A stretch of DNA of 64,000 bases. Source: Sipunculus nudus (Eukaryota; Annelida; Sipuncula; Golfingiida; Sipunculidae). Made by a program: the position numbers and the translations under genes. The DNA is taken from the NCBI GenBank assembly GCA_026874595.1, contig CM049322.1, positions 25,641,400 to 25,705,399 on the forward strand, read 5' to 3'. Positions 11,007 through 22,413 of this stretch are shown here, piece after piece; positions within the stretch are counted from its first letter, which is position 1, and every line of letters starts with the position of its first letter. A model generated the notes under the pieces. The model was not told the DNA's origin and searched no databases. It worked only from the letters and a program-made list of their open reading frames with translations.

Positions 11007-12058
11007 TTTGTAATTGTTGCATGTATGACAGACTCTAAAGCACTTCAACAGCATGTATAATGTCTCTTATGGTCTGAAAAAATTGTTAGACACCAAACAA
11101 ATAGAAGTTGACCTATAATAACAAAAGAATGCCTTATCTTATGCCAAATAAAGTTGTGTGATTTATCACACTTTTCAGTTTATACTAGAATGTTTTTGTT
11201 TTCTCAGATTGGCTATATGTTTATTTTATACTGTACAACTGTATACATTTTAAAGATCCTGAAACTTTGGTGGGGATACTTTTTTGGGTTATAATTGTTA
11301 GAAATCTATAAAATATTACAAGTGGAATATAATCAATAGGACCCCTACCACTTCAAAGGCTCATAAACAACACACCATTGTACATATAAAGCTGTTACTT
11401 TAGGTTTCTTAATCATTTTCACCTTTCTCCATAATGACAAAAAATGAAGACAATCTGAGATGGTGGTGCAACCACCTATTGTCTATTTGATATGGAATGA
11501 CCTATGAGTGTCTTATGTTATATGATACCTTATTATATCATGTTCTGTTAGATTATAAGATTTATAATGTTTTATTATATCATGTTATAGTATAGTTGAC
11601 AATTGTGTTCATTACTTTCATTACATACCTATGACTGAGCATGGACCATGTGAACAGTGTGAACGTTGAGGCAGAGACAACTCCTGGCCCGGACAGACCA
11701 TTGGGGAAATCGTACCACCCCTCCCCAAGCAGAGGGATTAGGCATGGGTATTAGGGTCATTGACCTCACTCTGCCAATTGATAGGAGGAGCTCTGGCATT
11801 CAACAGACTATTAAGATAGGAGCAATGACTGAAATGGGCGGATGGTATTTCTGAGGGCCTCATCCTGTATTGAGCGACCAGTTACATGACATCATAACAT
11901 TGGTGACAGTCACATGCAGATTATCAGACTTTCATGGTTTCATGCCTTATGATCTTGACACATTGTTATTCTGTTGTATTAAACATAGGTATGGAAACTA
12001 TGGGTGATTCAGTAGTATGTTTCCTCCCACTTTGTTATTTGCTTGTGATATAATTTTA
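11007..12058. other. Low-repeat sequence, no gene recognised
   Basis: AT-rich with a GC-richer island at about 11650-11880 (GGCCCGGACAGACC, CCCCTCCCCAAGC). That island has a 62-codon frame with no recognisable motif. An imperfect duplication of TTATATCATGTT lies near 11530-11590. Confidence 0.4.
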
Positions 12059-12395
12059 AGCTCTGCTGACAAAAAGTCATCTGAGCTATAGTCGTGGTCA
12101 ATTGTCCGTTGTCCAGCCGTCCATCCTTCCTTCCGTTAGACTGGCATGTTTTGAAACCATTAGACCTTCAAATCTAAAATTTTGCATACCTTTCGAAAAA
12201 GTGGGGCAATAAGTCTTCGTTCCTTTGAGATATTAAGGAAATACCTAAATTTTTTATTAAAAACCTATTTTTACACTTCAGGACTGCCTATTATCAAAAC
12301 CACTCATCTGTTTTTAGCTCAGCTGACTGAAAGTCATCTGAGCTATAGCGATCACTCTTTGTCCGTCGTCTGTCTGTCTGTCCGTCTGTCTGTCC

Positions 12396-14390
12396 GTTAA
12401 CCAGGCACAAATCGTAACCGCTAGAACTGGAATCTTCTGACTTGACATCCTGGGAGGTCCATGAAAAATCTCCTTGGAAACCAGAAATTAGGTCTCTGTT
12501 ACCCATATCCTTCGAGCTATGGGGCCCCAAAGTACCCCCCAGAAAAGTCCAAAATTTCATACAAAAACTTCAATATCTCATTAACTACTTGACTGATGGT
12601 CATGATTTTTGGCATACATATTGATCATGACAGGTTCCATCAGTTCCTGAAGACTGGTGGCGCCACCTGTATTTTTCGATTTTTTACGAATTTTTCTCTC
12701 TATTTTTGAGACCTTTAAAAATGTGAACATCTGTTAACAAGGCACAAATCGTAATGACTGGACTTAGAATCTTCATTCTCGACACACTGAGAGTCCTATG
12801 AAAAGTCTCCATGGAAACCAGAAATTAGGTCTCTGTTACCCATATCCTTCCAGCTATGGGGCCCCAAACTACCCCCCCAGAAAAGTCAAAAATTTCAAAC
12901 AAAAACTTCAATATCTCATTAAATACTTGACTGATGGTCATGATTTTTGTCATACATATTGATCATGAGATGTTCCATCACTTCCTGCAGACTGGTGTCG
13001 CCACCTGTATCGTTCAATTTTTTACGAATTTTTTTCTCTATTTTTGAGACCTTTCAAAATGTAAACATCTGTTAACAAGGCACAAATCGTAAAGACTGGA
13101 CCTAGAATCTTCATTCTTGACACATTGAGAGACCTATGAAAAGTCTCCATGGAAACCAGAAATTAGGTCTCTGTTACCCATATTCTTCGAGCTATGGAGC
13201 CCCAAAGTACCCCCAAGAAAAGTAAAAAATTTCATACAAAAACTTCAATATCTCATTAACTACTTGACTGATGGTCATGATTTGTGGCATAATTATTGAT
13301 CATGAGATGTGTCATCACTTCCTGCAGACTGGTGGTGCCACCTTTATTTTTCGATTTTTTACGATTTTTTCCTCTATTTTTGAGACCTTTAAGGATGCTG
13401 TCATCTGTTAGCATGGCACAAATCGTAACGACTGGACCTAGAATCTTCATTCTTGACACACTGAGAGGTCCATGAAAAATATCCTTGGAAACCAGAAATT
13501 AGATCTCTGTTAACCATATCCTTCGAGCTATGGGGCCCCAAAGTACCCCCCCCCCCCCCAGTAGTCAAAAATTTCATACAAAAACTTCAATATCTCAATA
13601 ACTACATCACTGATGGTCATGATTTTTGGCATACATATTGATTATGAAATGTTCCATCAGTTCCATCATGAGATGTGTCATTACTTCCTGCAGACTTGTG
13701 GCGCCACCTGTATTGTTTGATTTTTTACGATTTTTTTCCTCTATTTTTGAGACCTTTAAGGATGCTGTCATCTGTTAACGTGGCACAAATCATAACGACT
13801 GGACCTAGAATCTTCATTCTCGACACACTGAGAGACCTATGAAAAGTCTCCATGGAAACCAAAATTAGGTCTCTGTTACCCATATTCTTCGATCTATGGA
13901 GCCCTAAAGTACCCCCAAGAAAAGTAAAAAATTTCATACAAAAACTTCAATATCTCATTAACTACTTGAATGATGGTCATGATTTGTGGCATAACTATTG
14001 ATCATGAGATGTGTCATCTGTTCCTGCAAACTGGTGGTGCCACCTGTATCGTTCGATTTTTTACGATTTTTTCCTCTATTTTTGAGACCTTTATGGATGC
14101 TGTCATCTGTTAGCATGGCACAAATAGTAACGACTGGACCTAGAATCTTCATTCTCAACACACTAGAAGACCTATGAAAAGTCTCCATGGAAACCAGAAA
14201 TTAGGTCTCTGTTACCCATATCCTTCGAGCTATGGGGCCCCAAAGTACCCCCCCAGAGTAGTCAAAAATTTCATACAAAAACTTCAATATCTCAATAACT
14301 ACAACACTGATGGTCATGATTTTTGGCATACATATTGATTATGAGATGTTCCATCAGTTCCTGCAGACTGGTGGCGCCACCTATGTTATC
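12396..14390 (+). repeat. Tandem array of ~337-bp units in A-short 1
   Basis: Each unit starts GTTAAC.AGGCACAAATCGTAA, passes GAAATTAGGTCTCTGTTACC and GAGCTATGGGGCCCCAAAGT, then ATATCTCATTAACTAC…CTGGTGGCGCCACCTGTAT, and ends with TTTTTGAGACCTTTAA. Unit starts at 12396, 12733 and 13071 give the period. Later units are progressively more diverged, towards 16.2 kb. A-short 2 has the same array. Confidence 0.85.
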
Positions 14391-14635
14391 TATCAAGAGG
14401 GTACAAATTGCAACAACTGGACCTAGAAACTTCATTCTTGTCATGCAAGGAGGCCCATGAAGAGTGCCTGTGGAAACTTGAAATTAGGTCTCTGTTACCC
14501 ATATCCTTCAAGCTATAGGTCTCTGAAGTATCCCTCAGAATAATGGACAATTTGATACAAAAGCTGAAGTATCTGAACAACTAATATGGAGATCATCATG
14601 ATTCTTTGCATGGATATTGACCATTAAGTGTTTTT

Positions 14636-14661
14636 AGCTCAGCTGACTGTTAGTCATCTGA
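14636..14661 (+). other. Bare family A 5' hairpin
   Basis: AGCTCAGCTGACT-GTT-AGTCATCTGA is present alone inside the array. It lacks the downstream GTCCGTC tract. It is followed immediately by a repeat of ~115 bp found just upstream (AAGTATCCCTCAGAATAATG at about 14524 and 14661). The join shares CTGA with the upstream copy. Confidence 0.7.
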
Positions 14662-15154
14662 AGTATCCCTCAGAATAATGGACAATTTGATACAAAAGCT
14701 CAAGTATCTAAACAACTATTGCAGTGATCACCATGATTCTTTGCATGGATATTGATCATGGAATGTGTCATCAGTTTCTGCAGTATGGTGGTGCCACCTG
14801 TATTTTTTTTTATTTTTATGAATTTTTTTCTCTATTTTTGAGACCTCATAAGATGCGGTCATCTGTAAACATGGCACAAATAGTAACAACTGGACCTAGA
14901 ATCTTCTCTCTTGACATGCTGAGAGGCCCATGAAAAGTTTCCTTAAAAACTTGAAATTAGGTCTCTGTTACCCATAACCTCTGAGCTATGGGGCTCCGAA
15001 GTACCCCCCAGAATAATGGAAAATTTGATACAAAAGCTCAAGTATCTGAACAATTATTATATTGATCACCATGATTCTTTGCATGGATATTGATCATGAA
15101 ATGTTTCATCAGTTTCTGCATTCTGGTGGCGCCACCTGTATTTTTTCAATTTTT

Positions 15155-15235
15155 AGCTCAGCTGACTGAAAGTCATCTGAGCTGTAGGGATCACCTTTTG
15201 TCCGTCGTCCGTCCGGCCATCCAGGCGTCTGTCTG
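15155..15235 (+). mobile_element. Second complete family A head inside A-short 1
   Basis: AGCTCAGCTGACTGAAAGTC followed by TCCGTCGTCCGTCCGGCC starts here. No matching separate tail exists before 16346, so either this inner element shares the outer tail or one tail was lost. Confidence 0.7.
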
Positions 15236-18200
15236 TTAACAGGGCACAAATCGTAACCACTAGACCGGGAATCTTCTTACTTGAAATCCTGGGAGGTCTA
15301 TGGAAATTCTCCTTTTAAACCTGAAATTAGGTCACTGTGACCTATATTCTTCGAGCTATGGGGTTCTGAAGTACCCCCCAGAATAATGCAAAATTTAATA
15401 CAAAAGCTCAAGTATCTGAACAACTAATGCAGTAATCACCATGATTCTTTGCATGGATATTGATCATGGAGTGTTTCATCAATTTCTGGAGATTGGTGGC
15501 GCCACCTATATTTTTTTTATTTTTTACGATTTTTTTTCTCTACTTTTGTGATCTTAAACATTTGGTCATCTGTAAACAGGGCACAAATCATAATGACTGG
15601 ACCTAGAATCTTCTGTCCTCACCTCCAGGGAAGCCCATAAAAGGTCTACATGGAAACCCGAAATAAGGTCCCTGTTACCCATATTCTGTGAGCCATGGGG
15701 CTCTGAAGTACCCCCCAGAATAAAGATTTGGTCATATATTAACAGGGCACAAATCATAATGACTGGACCTAGAATCTTCTGTCCTCACCTCCAGGGAAGC
15801 CCATAAAAGGTCTACATGGAAACCCGAAATTAGGTCCCTGTTACCCATATCCTTCATGCTCTGGGGCTCTGAAGTACTCCCCAGAATAAAGATTTGGTCA
15901 TCTGTTAACAGAGCACAAATTATAATGACTTGACCTAGAATCTCCTTTCTTGATATGCTGGGAGGCCCCTGAAAAGTCTCCTTGTGCACCTGAAATTACA
16001 TCTCTGTTACCCATATCCTTCATCCTATGCGGCTTTGAAATACCCCCCAGAATAAACATTTGGATTTGTTAACAGGGCACAAATCATAATAACTGGACCT
16101 AGAATTTTATTTTTTGACATGCTGGGAGACCCCTGAAAAGTCATCTTGTAAACCTTGAAAATAGGTGCTGTTACCCATATCCTTCATGCTAAAGAGCTCC
16201 ATAGTACCCCAATGAATATTGGATGATTTTATACAAAAGGTCAAGTTTGGAAAAAGTATTTCATTCAAATTTGACATTCAGATGATAAAATTACTTTTGT
16301 CAATGTCTTCCTGGTCAGCTGAGCGTCATGACCCCTGGGTCACTTGTTCCTCATATTTACCATAAATATTCCTCTATATAGTTCCTATGTACATTCAAGA
16401 AATTATGTCTGTATTATATAATTTAAAAAAGTTATGGACCCAAACATAATGCATTTTGTAAAAAATCAGGAAAGATATTTGATCACTTAACACAAAACAT
16501 GTTTAAGCTATGGACCTTTTTTCAGTAATATAACTTTAATTAATCAAAATTAAATTGTATACCCAAAATTAGATGAAAATCTTTTAAATTTTTTAAAATA
16601 TTAATAAAAATAAAAAATTGGTACCTTAAATTTTGCCCAACTTTGACCATGGCACGTTTTTTTCCTGTAAGTACTGTGGATTTAATTTTCACAGCATGTT
16701 TTTGTTACCTTTTCAACTGTTACCACCAAAAATTTGAAACCAGTTGATCAAAAACTGTAGATTTTATTCAAGTTTTTAAGCACCATGTAACATATTGTTT
16801 ACATCAAGCTAGTGTTATGCAGTTTGCAAGAGCTCAGCTCCCCAGCTTCAGCTCTTAGTTCCTTAAATTCGGAATACAGTTAGATGTCTCCAAAATCCGC
16901 TACCATGCCAAGAATTTGATTACTAGGACTTAATACCTTCAAGATATTAATGAAAAACTTCATTAAAAACCCATTGTTACACTTCAAGACTGCCTAATAT
17001 CAAAACCACTGGTCTGACTTTAATCATAAATAATATACATATTTTTCATTCTCTATGCACATGCCAGAATGATGTCAGTATTGCGTAATTGTTTTAAGTT
17101 ATGGGCCCAAACATAATGCACTTTGGAAAAAATCAAGAAATATATTTACTCCCTTAACAAGATGATTGCTGAAGCTAGAGATTTTTTGTCAAGGATGTAA
17201 CATTATTTAATCAAGATTCAATTGAATACCCGAAATTAGTTCTGAATTTTTCAAATTTTATAAGTTATTAGTATAAATGTAAAATTAGTACCTTAAATTT
17301 TGCCCAACTTTGACCATGGCACGTTTGTTTCCTGTGAGCACTGTTGATATAATTTTCATATCATGCACACATAAGGATTTCATCTTTGTAGTTTAGAAAG
17401 CTGAAAGAAATTGGCCAAATATTGTAGCTTTTATTAATGTTTTTATGAGACCATGTCAGACCCAGGCTAAATCCAGCCCCGCTTTAGTCACTTGTATGTT
17501 GACCTTGTTGACCTTTCATCAGATTATGCATGCTTGAGCGAAGCATACACAGGGGCAGCCAGGCAGCTAATGCCCAGCCACAGTTGATCCAGGTGTCCAA
17601 CCCAACCCATCTAGTAGTTGTTTTGAAAAACAAAATAACAATAAACAATAAATTAATAATTTTGTATTGGTTTTTTATAACAAATTAAAGAAAAATTAAT
17701 AGAAAAGGAATTTGTTAGTTGATGAATAACAGAAAATTAACTTGCAGTTACTGATGATGTAAGAATCTTGTATGGATGGATAGAATGTCAATGTCAATGT
17801 TATTCCAAATAACCCCATGCAGTCACCTATGGTATTTTTCAGTTAAATTTTAATGATAAAAAAATAAATCATATTATTCATTACTAATCATTAGGGATCA
17901 TATGAAGGAAATGAATGATAGACAAAGATGCAGTTGATAGTATTAATCTAGATTCCTACTGTGTCTAGTGTGTAGATTGATGTGAAAGTAGTCCAAAGTG
18001 AATATATTACATTTATTTTTTTTTTTAATATAAATAATAAGCCATAAAACCAGGTACATATGCTCATTAATTAAATTTGTGAATTTTGTATATTCTGGAT
18101 TCTCAACATCATTGTTTGGCTAAAACTGAATAAATACAAGACATGGTGCAAATGCTTTGCAAATGTATTTGAATACGAATATGAATATGTACTGCATTAA

Positions 18201-18346
18201 AAAATTTTATTGCATAAGAATGGGAATTCAGGTAAAAATGAAAGTATTTGAATACCAGTGCAGATACTTTCAAAATGTATTCATGAATGCATTTATGAAT
18301 ATATTCTATAATATTCTTTCAATAATCATTTAAGTTACATTTTATT

Positions 18347-20789
18347 AGCTCAGCTGACTTTCAGTCATGCTGGGCTATAGCGATGGGTCTTTGTCCGTCG
18401 TCCTTCCGTCTGTTTGTCCGGCTGTCCGGCCGGCCGGCCGTCTGTTAGCAGGGCACAAATCGTAACCGTAGGGGCTAGGGCCATGAACCCTATGCAGTCT
18501 TAGAGGTTCTAAAAAGATCTCCTTGCAGACCTGAAATTAGGTCACTGCGACCTATATTCTCGAAGTTATGGGGTGTGTTTGCACCCCCCAGAAATAATTC
18601 TTTTAGCCAAAATTTTTATCCCAAACCTTCCATCTTTCACATACAGCTCACCTACCAACAGGGGAAGAACCATAATTATTTTGAGGTCACAAGGTCTAGG
18701 TCACAGAACCAACTTCTTTGAAAAGCCTCAGGATGCATTTTAAGCCAAACCTTTCATCCCAATTCTTTGATCTTTCACATATAGCTCACCTACTAAGTGG
18801 GAGAAGAATCCTATAGATGTTGAGGTCACAAGGTCAAAGGTCAGGGTCACAGGATCCACTTCTTTGAAAAGGTTGTGAACACATTTCAAGCTAGACCTTT
18901 CATTCCAAACCTTTCAGCACTGATATCGCTTCTCTGCCAACAGGGGAAAAGACCTGTTGATTTTGAGGTCACAGGTCAAGTTCACAGCACCCTCTTCTTG
19001 CGTGGAGTCATTTTCAGGCAAACTTTTCAATCCACGCATTTTCAGGCAAACTTTTCAATCTGTCATATATGGCTTACCTACCAATAGGGGAAGAAGCCTA
19101 TTGAAGTTGAGTTCAAAAGGTCAAAGGTCAAGGTCACAATATTGTTCTAAATGCTTGTGAACATATTTCAGGTGAAACTGTTCAACCCAAACCTTCAGTC
19201 TTTCACATATGCCACATCTATGCATCACTCAATGTGATTCAAACTTCATATTTATGGGTCTTTTTGCATGAAGAAATAACTAATTGATTTTGAGGTCAGC
19301 TGGTCAGGAGGTTAAAGGTTGCAGGTCTAAGTTATTCACTCATTGGTTGCCAAGTAATTACACCCGGCCAGATGTAATTGGTTAGTAGTTACCCATCATT
19401 TAGAAAGAATCCAGTTGATATGTGGGCAAAAGGCCAAGGTCATAGGTCAGGTCAACTTATTTTGTAGACCATCTCTATTTTTCTTGTATATATAAGCTTG
19501 CACTCAAGCTGGTACATCTCACCGTGTGGCTGTAATTGTGAGTGACACTGGTGACACATGACTCCCTTTTGTATCAGGCTATTAAGTGATAAGGCTGAGT
19601 GATAAGTACCTTGTTACTGCATAACAAAACACTTTTGTTGGAATACTTCAGCCAGGAATTAACACTATGAGAGTATAGTATTAAGGTTTAGCTACTGATT
19701 TATAAGATGATGGGAACATTTTGCAGTTTATTTTATGGAATCATAGCAATAAACTTAGTTTCCTAGATATCTGAATATTTTTATTTAAATCACCACATAT
19801 AAAAGCAAGTGTTTGTTCTCATAATATGTGGATGTGTGCTTGATTTAGGATGGCTTTATTTTATTACAAGACTCTTAGTCATGCTTTCTGCATTTCTTTT
19901 CTTTCAGGTTTTGCAGTTTACCAACCCTGCTGACCCCATTGAAAAGCAGAGTGATAATAAAAAATATTGGACCTACACTTTTACCTTTGCATATCTGTAA
20001 ATCTGATATGAGCGCCTGAACATGCCTTTTGAATTGTGTTGGACATTCATTACTGTAACATCATTTGGAGAATTCGCCCCAAGTTTGGTCTCGTATTGGA
20101 GGATGTGTGATATCAAATGTCAGACTTGTCAGAAATCCATTATGTCTGCCAGTTAGCCACCTTAGAAATCCTTTTTTTCAGTGCAGTTTCAGTAATTTTC
20201 CTTCAATTTTTGGTCCAATTTAGAGAATGGTTGTTGTCTGATTTCAGACCTGTCAGAAGTCCAAAATGGCCACCAGGCAACCATCTTAAAATTCCTTTTG
20301 ATCATATTATCTCAAGAACTGTTAAAGTGAAGGCAGTCGGACGTATATTAATGTAATCTTGCCAAGGATTGGGTCAAATAATTCTTAATAAATATTATCA
20401 TCATATATGAAAGTGCAGTACAGTTGGCTTGTATTGAATAAAAATTCATACAGAAGCACCTGTTTCTCAATAATTCTTGCATGGATACCTTGATTTTTTG
20501 CTATATATTTTGATCTTATATTTGCCCTTTGTGATGTTCCTTTTGAGACTGACAGGTATCAAGTAAGCTATGGGAATAGTTCTGGATACCTTAACAATCA
20601 TACATTATCCTCAGACCATCAATTCACTGTGTTTTAACCAGACATAGGTGATATATTTTCTGTTGTCGTAGAAAATTTCAACAAATTGGCAAATTGGTTC
20701 TTCAAAATTTGACTGGAACTTGTGAATCTCAGCCCATGATGTCGCAGGTCATGCTTGGCAGCTGAGCGTCCTGACCCATGGGTCACTTG
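18347..20789 (+). mobile_element. A-med 1: family A medium type with AGGTCA arrays
   Basis: The head AGCTCAGCTGACTTTCAGTC is followed by GCTGGGCT and a (CCGG/TCCG) tract. The tail GGCAGCTGAGCGTCCTGACC..GGGTCACTTG ends at 20789. The interior has ~120-bp units built on GAGGTCACAAGGTCAAAGGT and CTTTCACATATAGCTCACCT. Length is 2443 bp, against ~2452 bp for A-med 2 with its nested elements removed. It lies inside A-long 1. Confidence 0.78.
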
Positions 20790-21144
20790 TTTTAAAAAAT
20801 CATATGATTTTCTTATTATTTTTTTAAATAAAAATTATAATGGCACAATATTTGTTATTAAATTTTAATAAATAATTAAACTCTTTTATTATATGTGCTG
20901 CTTATAAGTTATATGGCCAAGTCAAAATCTGTGTGACAATAGCACTCCATTTGTTAATAAAATAAATGAAATCAATCCTCTTCCCTGTCTCCAAAGATAC
21001 TATCAAAATCATACATAAGCTAAACACCAACAACTCATAATAAAGCTTATATTTATTACCACACAAAACCAGCATGTGCCTCTTTCCCAAATCATATTTT
21101 TTATCATATATAACAGCTGAGTGCCGTGACCCATGGGTCCCTTG

Positions 21145-21544
21145 TTTCCATAAACGATTCATAAGTGATTCTTGGGTAGACACCCCGCTATATCAGACAA
21201 ATCGTCAGGTCCCGTGACTGTCTGCCCCAGAGGGGTTTCACTGTATAGGTAGCAATCTTAATTAGAGTGTTGTGTCACCTCAAGCTGAGCAAACAGATTA
21301 AGGGTCACACATAATTAGAACTATTGTTATCTAAACTGCATGGAGTTGATCTCTATATACAATACACGCTTCAGTGTCGCATTTGAGTCAGCCTTTAAAT
21401 ATACCTGAATGATGTAATACTTGTACAATGTCTGAATAGTTTCTGGTCCTGACATTATGAAATATAACAAAATGCTACAGGAAAATATAATAATAGAATA
21501 TATAGAATATATGCAAGAATTAATACATAACAACAGGATTCACT
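21145..21544. other. Low-repeat sequence, no gene recognised
   Basis: Follows the A-long 1 terminus. The only notable stretch is a GC-richer 21180-21245 (CCCGTGACTGTCTGCCCCAG). No repeat family or motif assigned. Confidence 0.4.
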
Positions 21545-22335
21545 TATTAAAAAAGATTATGGCTGCATTTTAAGCCAAGCTTTTCATCCCAAACTTTCCA
21601 TCCAGCACATTTAGCTGACTTGCCAGTATGGGGAGAGCATAAATGAATTTGGGGTCACAAGGTCAAGGTCTAAGGGGCCATCCGTTCACAAATTAGTTTC
21701 CAGATGATAACTCCAGTTTAGACATATTGATTTCAGACTTAATTTTTATATGGCTCACCACTAAAGTAAGAACCGTGTCGATTTTAGGGTCCAATGGTCA
21801 AAGGTCAAAGTCACAGGACCCATTTCTTTTAAAGGAATGTGTATGCATTTCAAGCCAAACTTTTCATCACAAACCTTCCATCTTCAAGATATTGCTAACC
21901 TGCCAATAGCTTTCTGTTTGGTTTTGGGGTCATAGGGTCAAGGTCACAGGGCCCATCCGTTCACAAATTAGATTATGGATAATAATTCTGCTTTGGATAG
22001 ACAGATTGGCTTCAAACTTGATTTATTAATGACCCACCACTTAAGTTAATTCATTTTGGAGTCCAGAGATCAAAGTTGAAGTTCACAGGAGCCACATCTT
22101 TTAAAAGATTGTGGATGCACTGTAAATCAAACTTTTCATGGTGGTCAGAGGCCAAGGTCAATTTTTTGAAGATTGTAACATTAATCTTAATGCAACAAGT
22201 TGAAGATAATAAGTTCTGAGATTTATTGGTCCCAAGGTCATGGGTTAAGGTCACAGGACTGTCATTCTGAAAAATTTCTTAGAAAATATCCTTATAGACA
22301 AATTCAGCTGAGTGTGTAGACCCATGGGTCTCTAC
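21545..22335 (+). mobile_element. 5'-truncated family A medium-type fragment
   Basis: It contains AGGTCA units (GGGGTCACAAGGTCAAGGTC) as in A-med. It ends in a degraded A terminus, CAGCTGAGTGTGTAGACCCA then TGGGTCTCTAC. The head is absent and divergence is high. Confidence 0.6.
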
Positions 22336-22413
22336 TTTTTTTCAAGTATATAACTTCATTTAATTAAGATTCAATTTTATACCCCAAATTAGATCTGAAT
22401 TTTGTAATTTTTT
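22336..22413 (+). repeat. Long-type A interior, left of the E2 insertion
   Basis: Matches A-long interiors (AGTATATAACTTCATTTAAT, AATTAGATCTGAATTTT). The matching right side resumes at 24841. Confidence 0.6.

Larger units (their letters stand above)
12316..16346 (+). mobile_element. A-short 1: family A element with GGCGCC-palindrome array
   Basis: The 5' hairpin AGCTCAGCTGACT/AGTCATCTGAGCT is followed by a (TGTC/TCCG) tract. The tail CAGCTGAG..GACCCCTGGGTC..ACTTG ends at 16346. Five T precede it and two follow; the empty site in A-long 4 (~57.48 kb) has five T. A second complete head lies inside at 15155 and a bare hairpin at 14636, but there is only one tail. No coding sequence. Confidence 0.78.
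12059..21144 (+). mobile_element. A-long 1: family A long type, split by two younger A elements
   Basis: The head AGCTCTGCTGAC..AGTCATCTGAGCT is at 12059. The tail CAGCTGAG..GACCCATGGGTC..CTTG ends at 21144. The element is interrupted by A-short 1 (12316-16346) and A-med 1 (18347-20789). The three remaining pieces sum to about 2.61 kb, close to the uninterrupted A-long 4 (2629 bp), which supports this reading. The interior contains repeated blocks starting CTGTAAGTACTGTGGATTTA and a DR3 AGGTCA pair at about 17500-17514. Confidence 0.75.

Noticed and set aside
11666-11854. GC-richer 62-codon frame
   Set aside because: No motif, no splice context that stands out, and no second copy to compare. 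Left as unassigned sequence.
19809-20000. Frame after an acceptor-like TTTCTTTCAG
   Set aside because: The matching stretch in A-med 2 (~33.42-33.52 kb) has an in-frame stop and a changed acceptor. It is part of the repeat.
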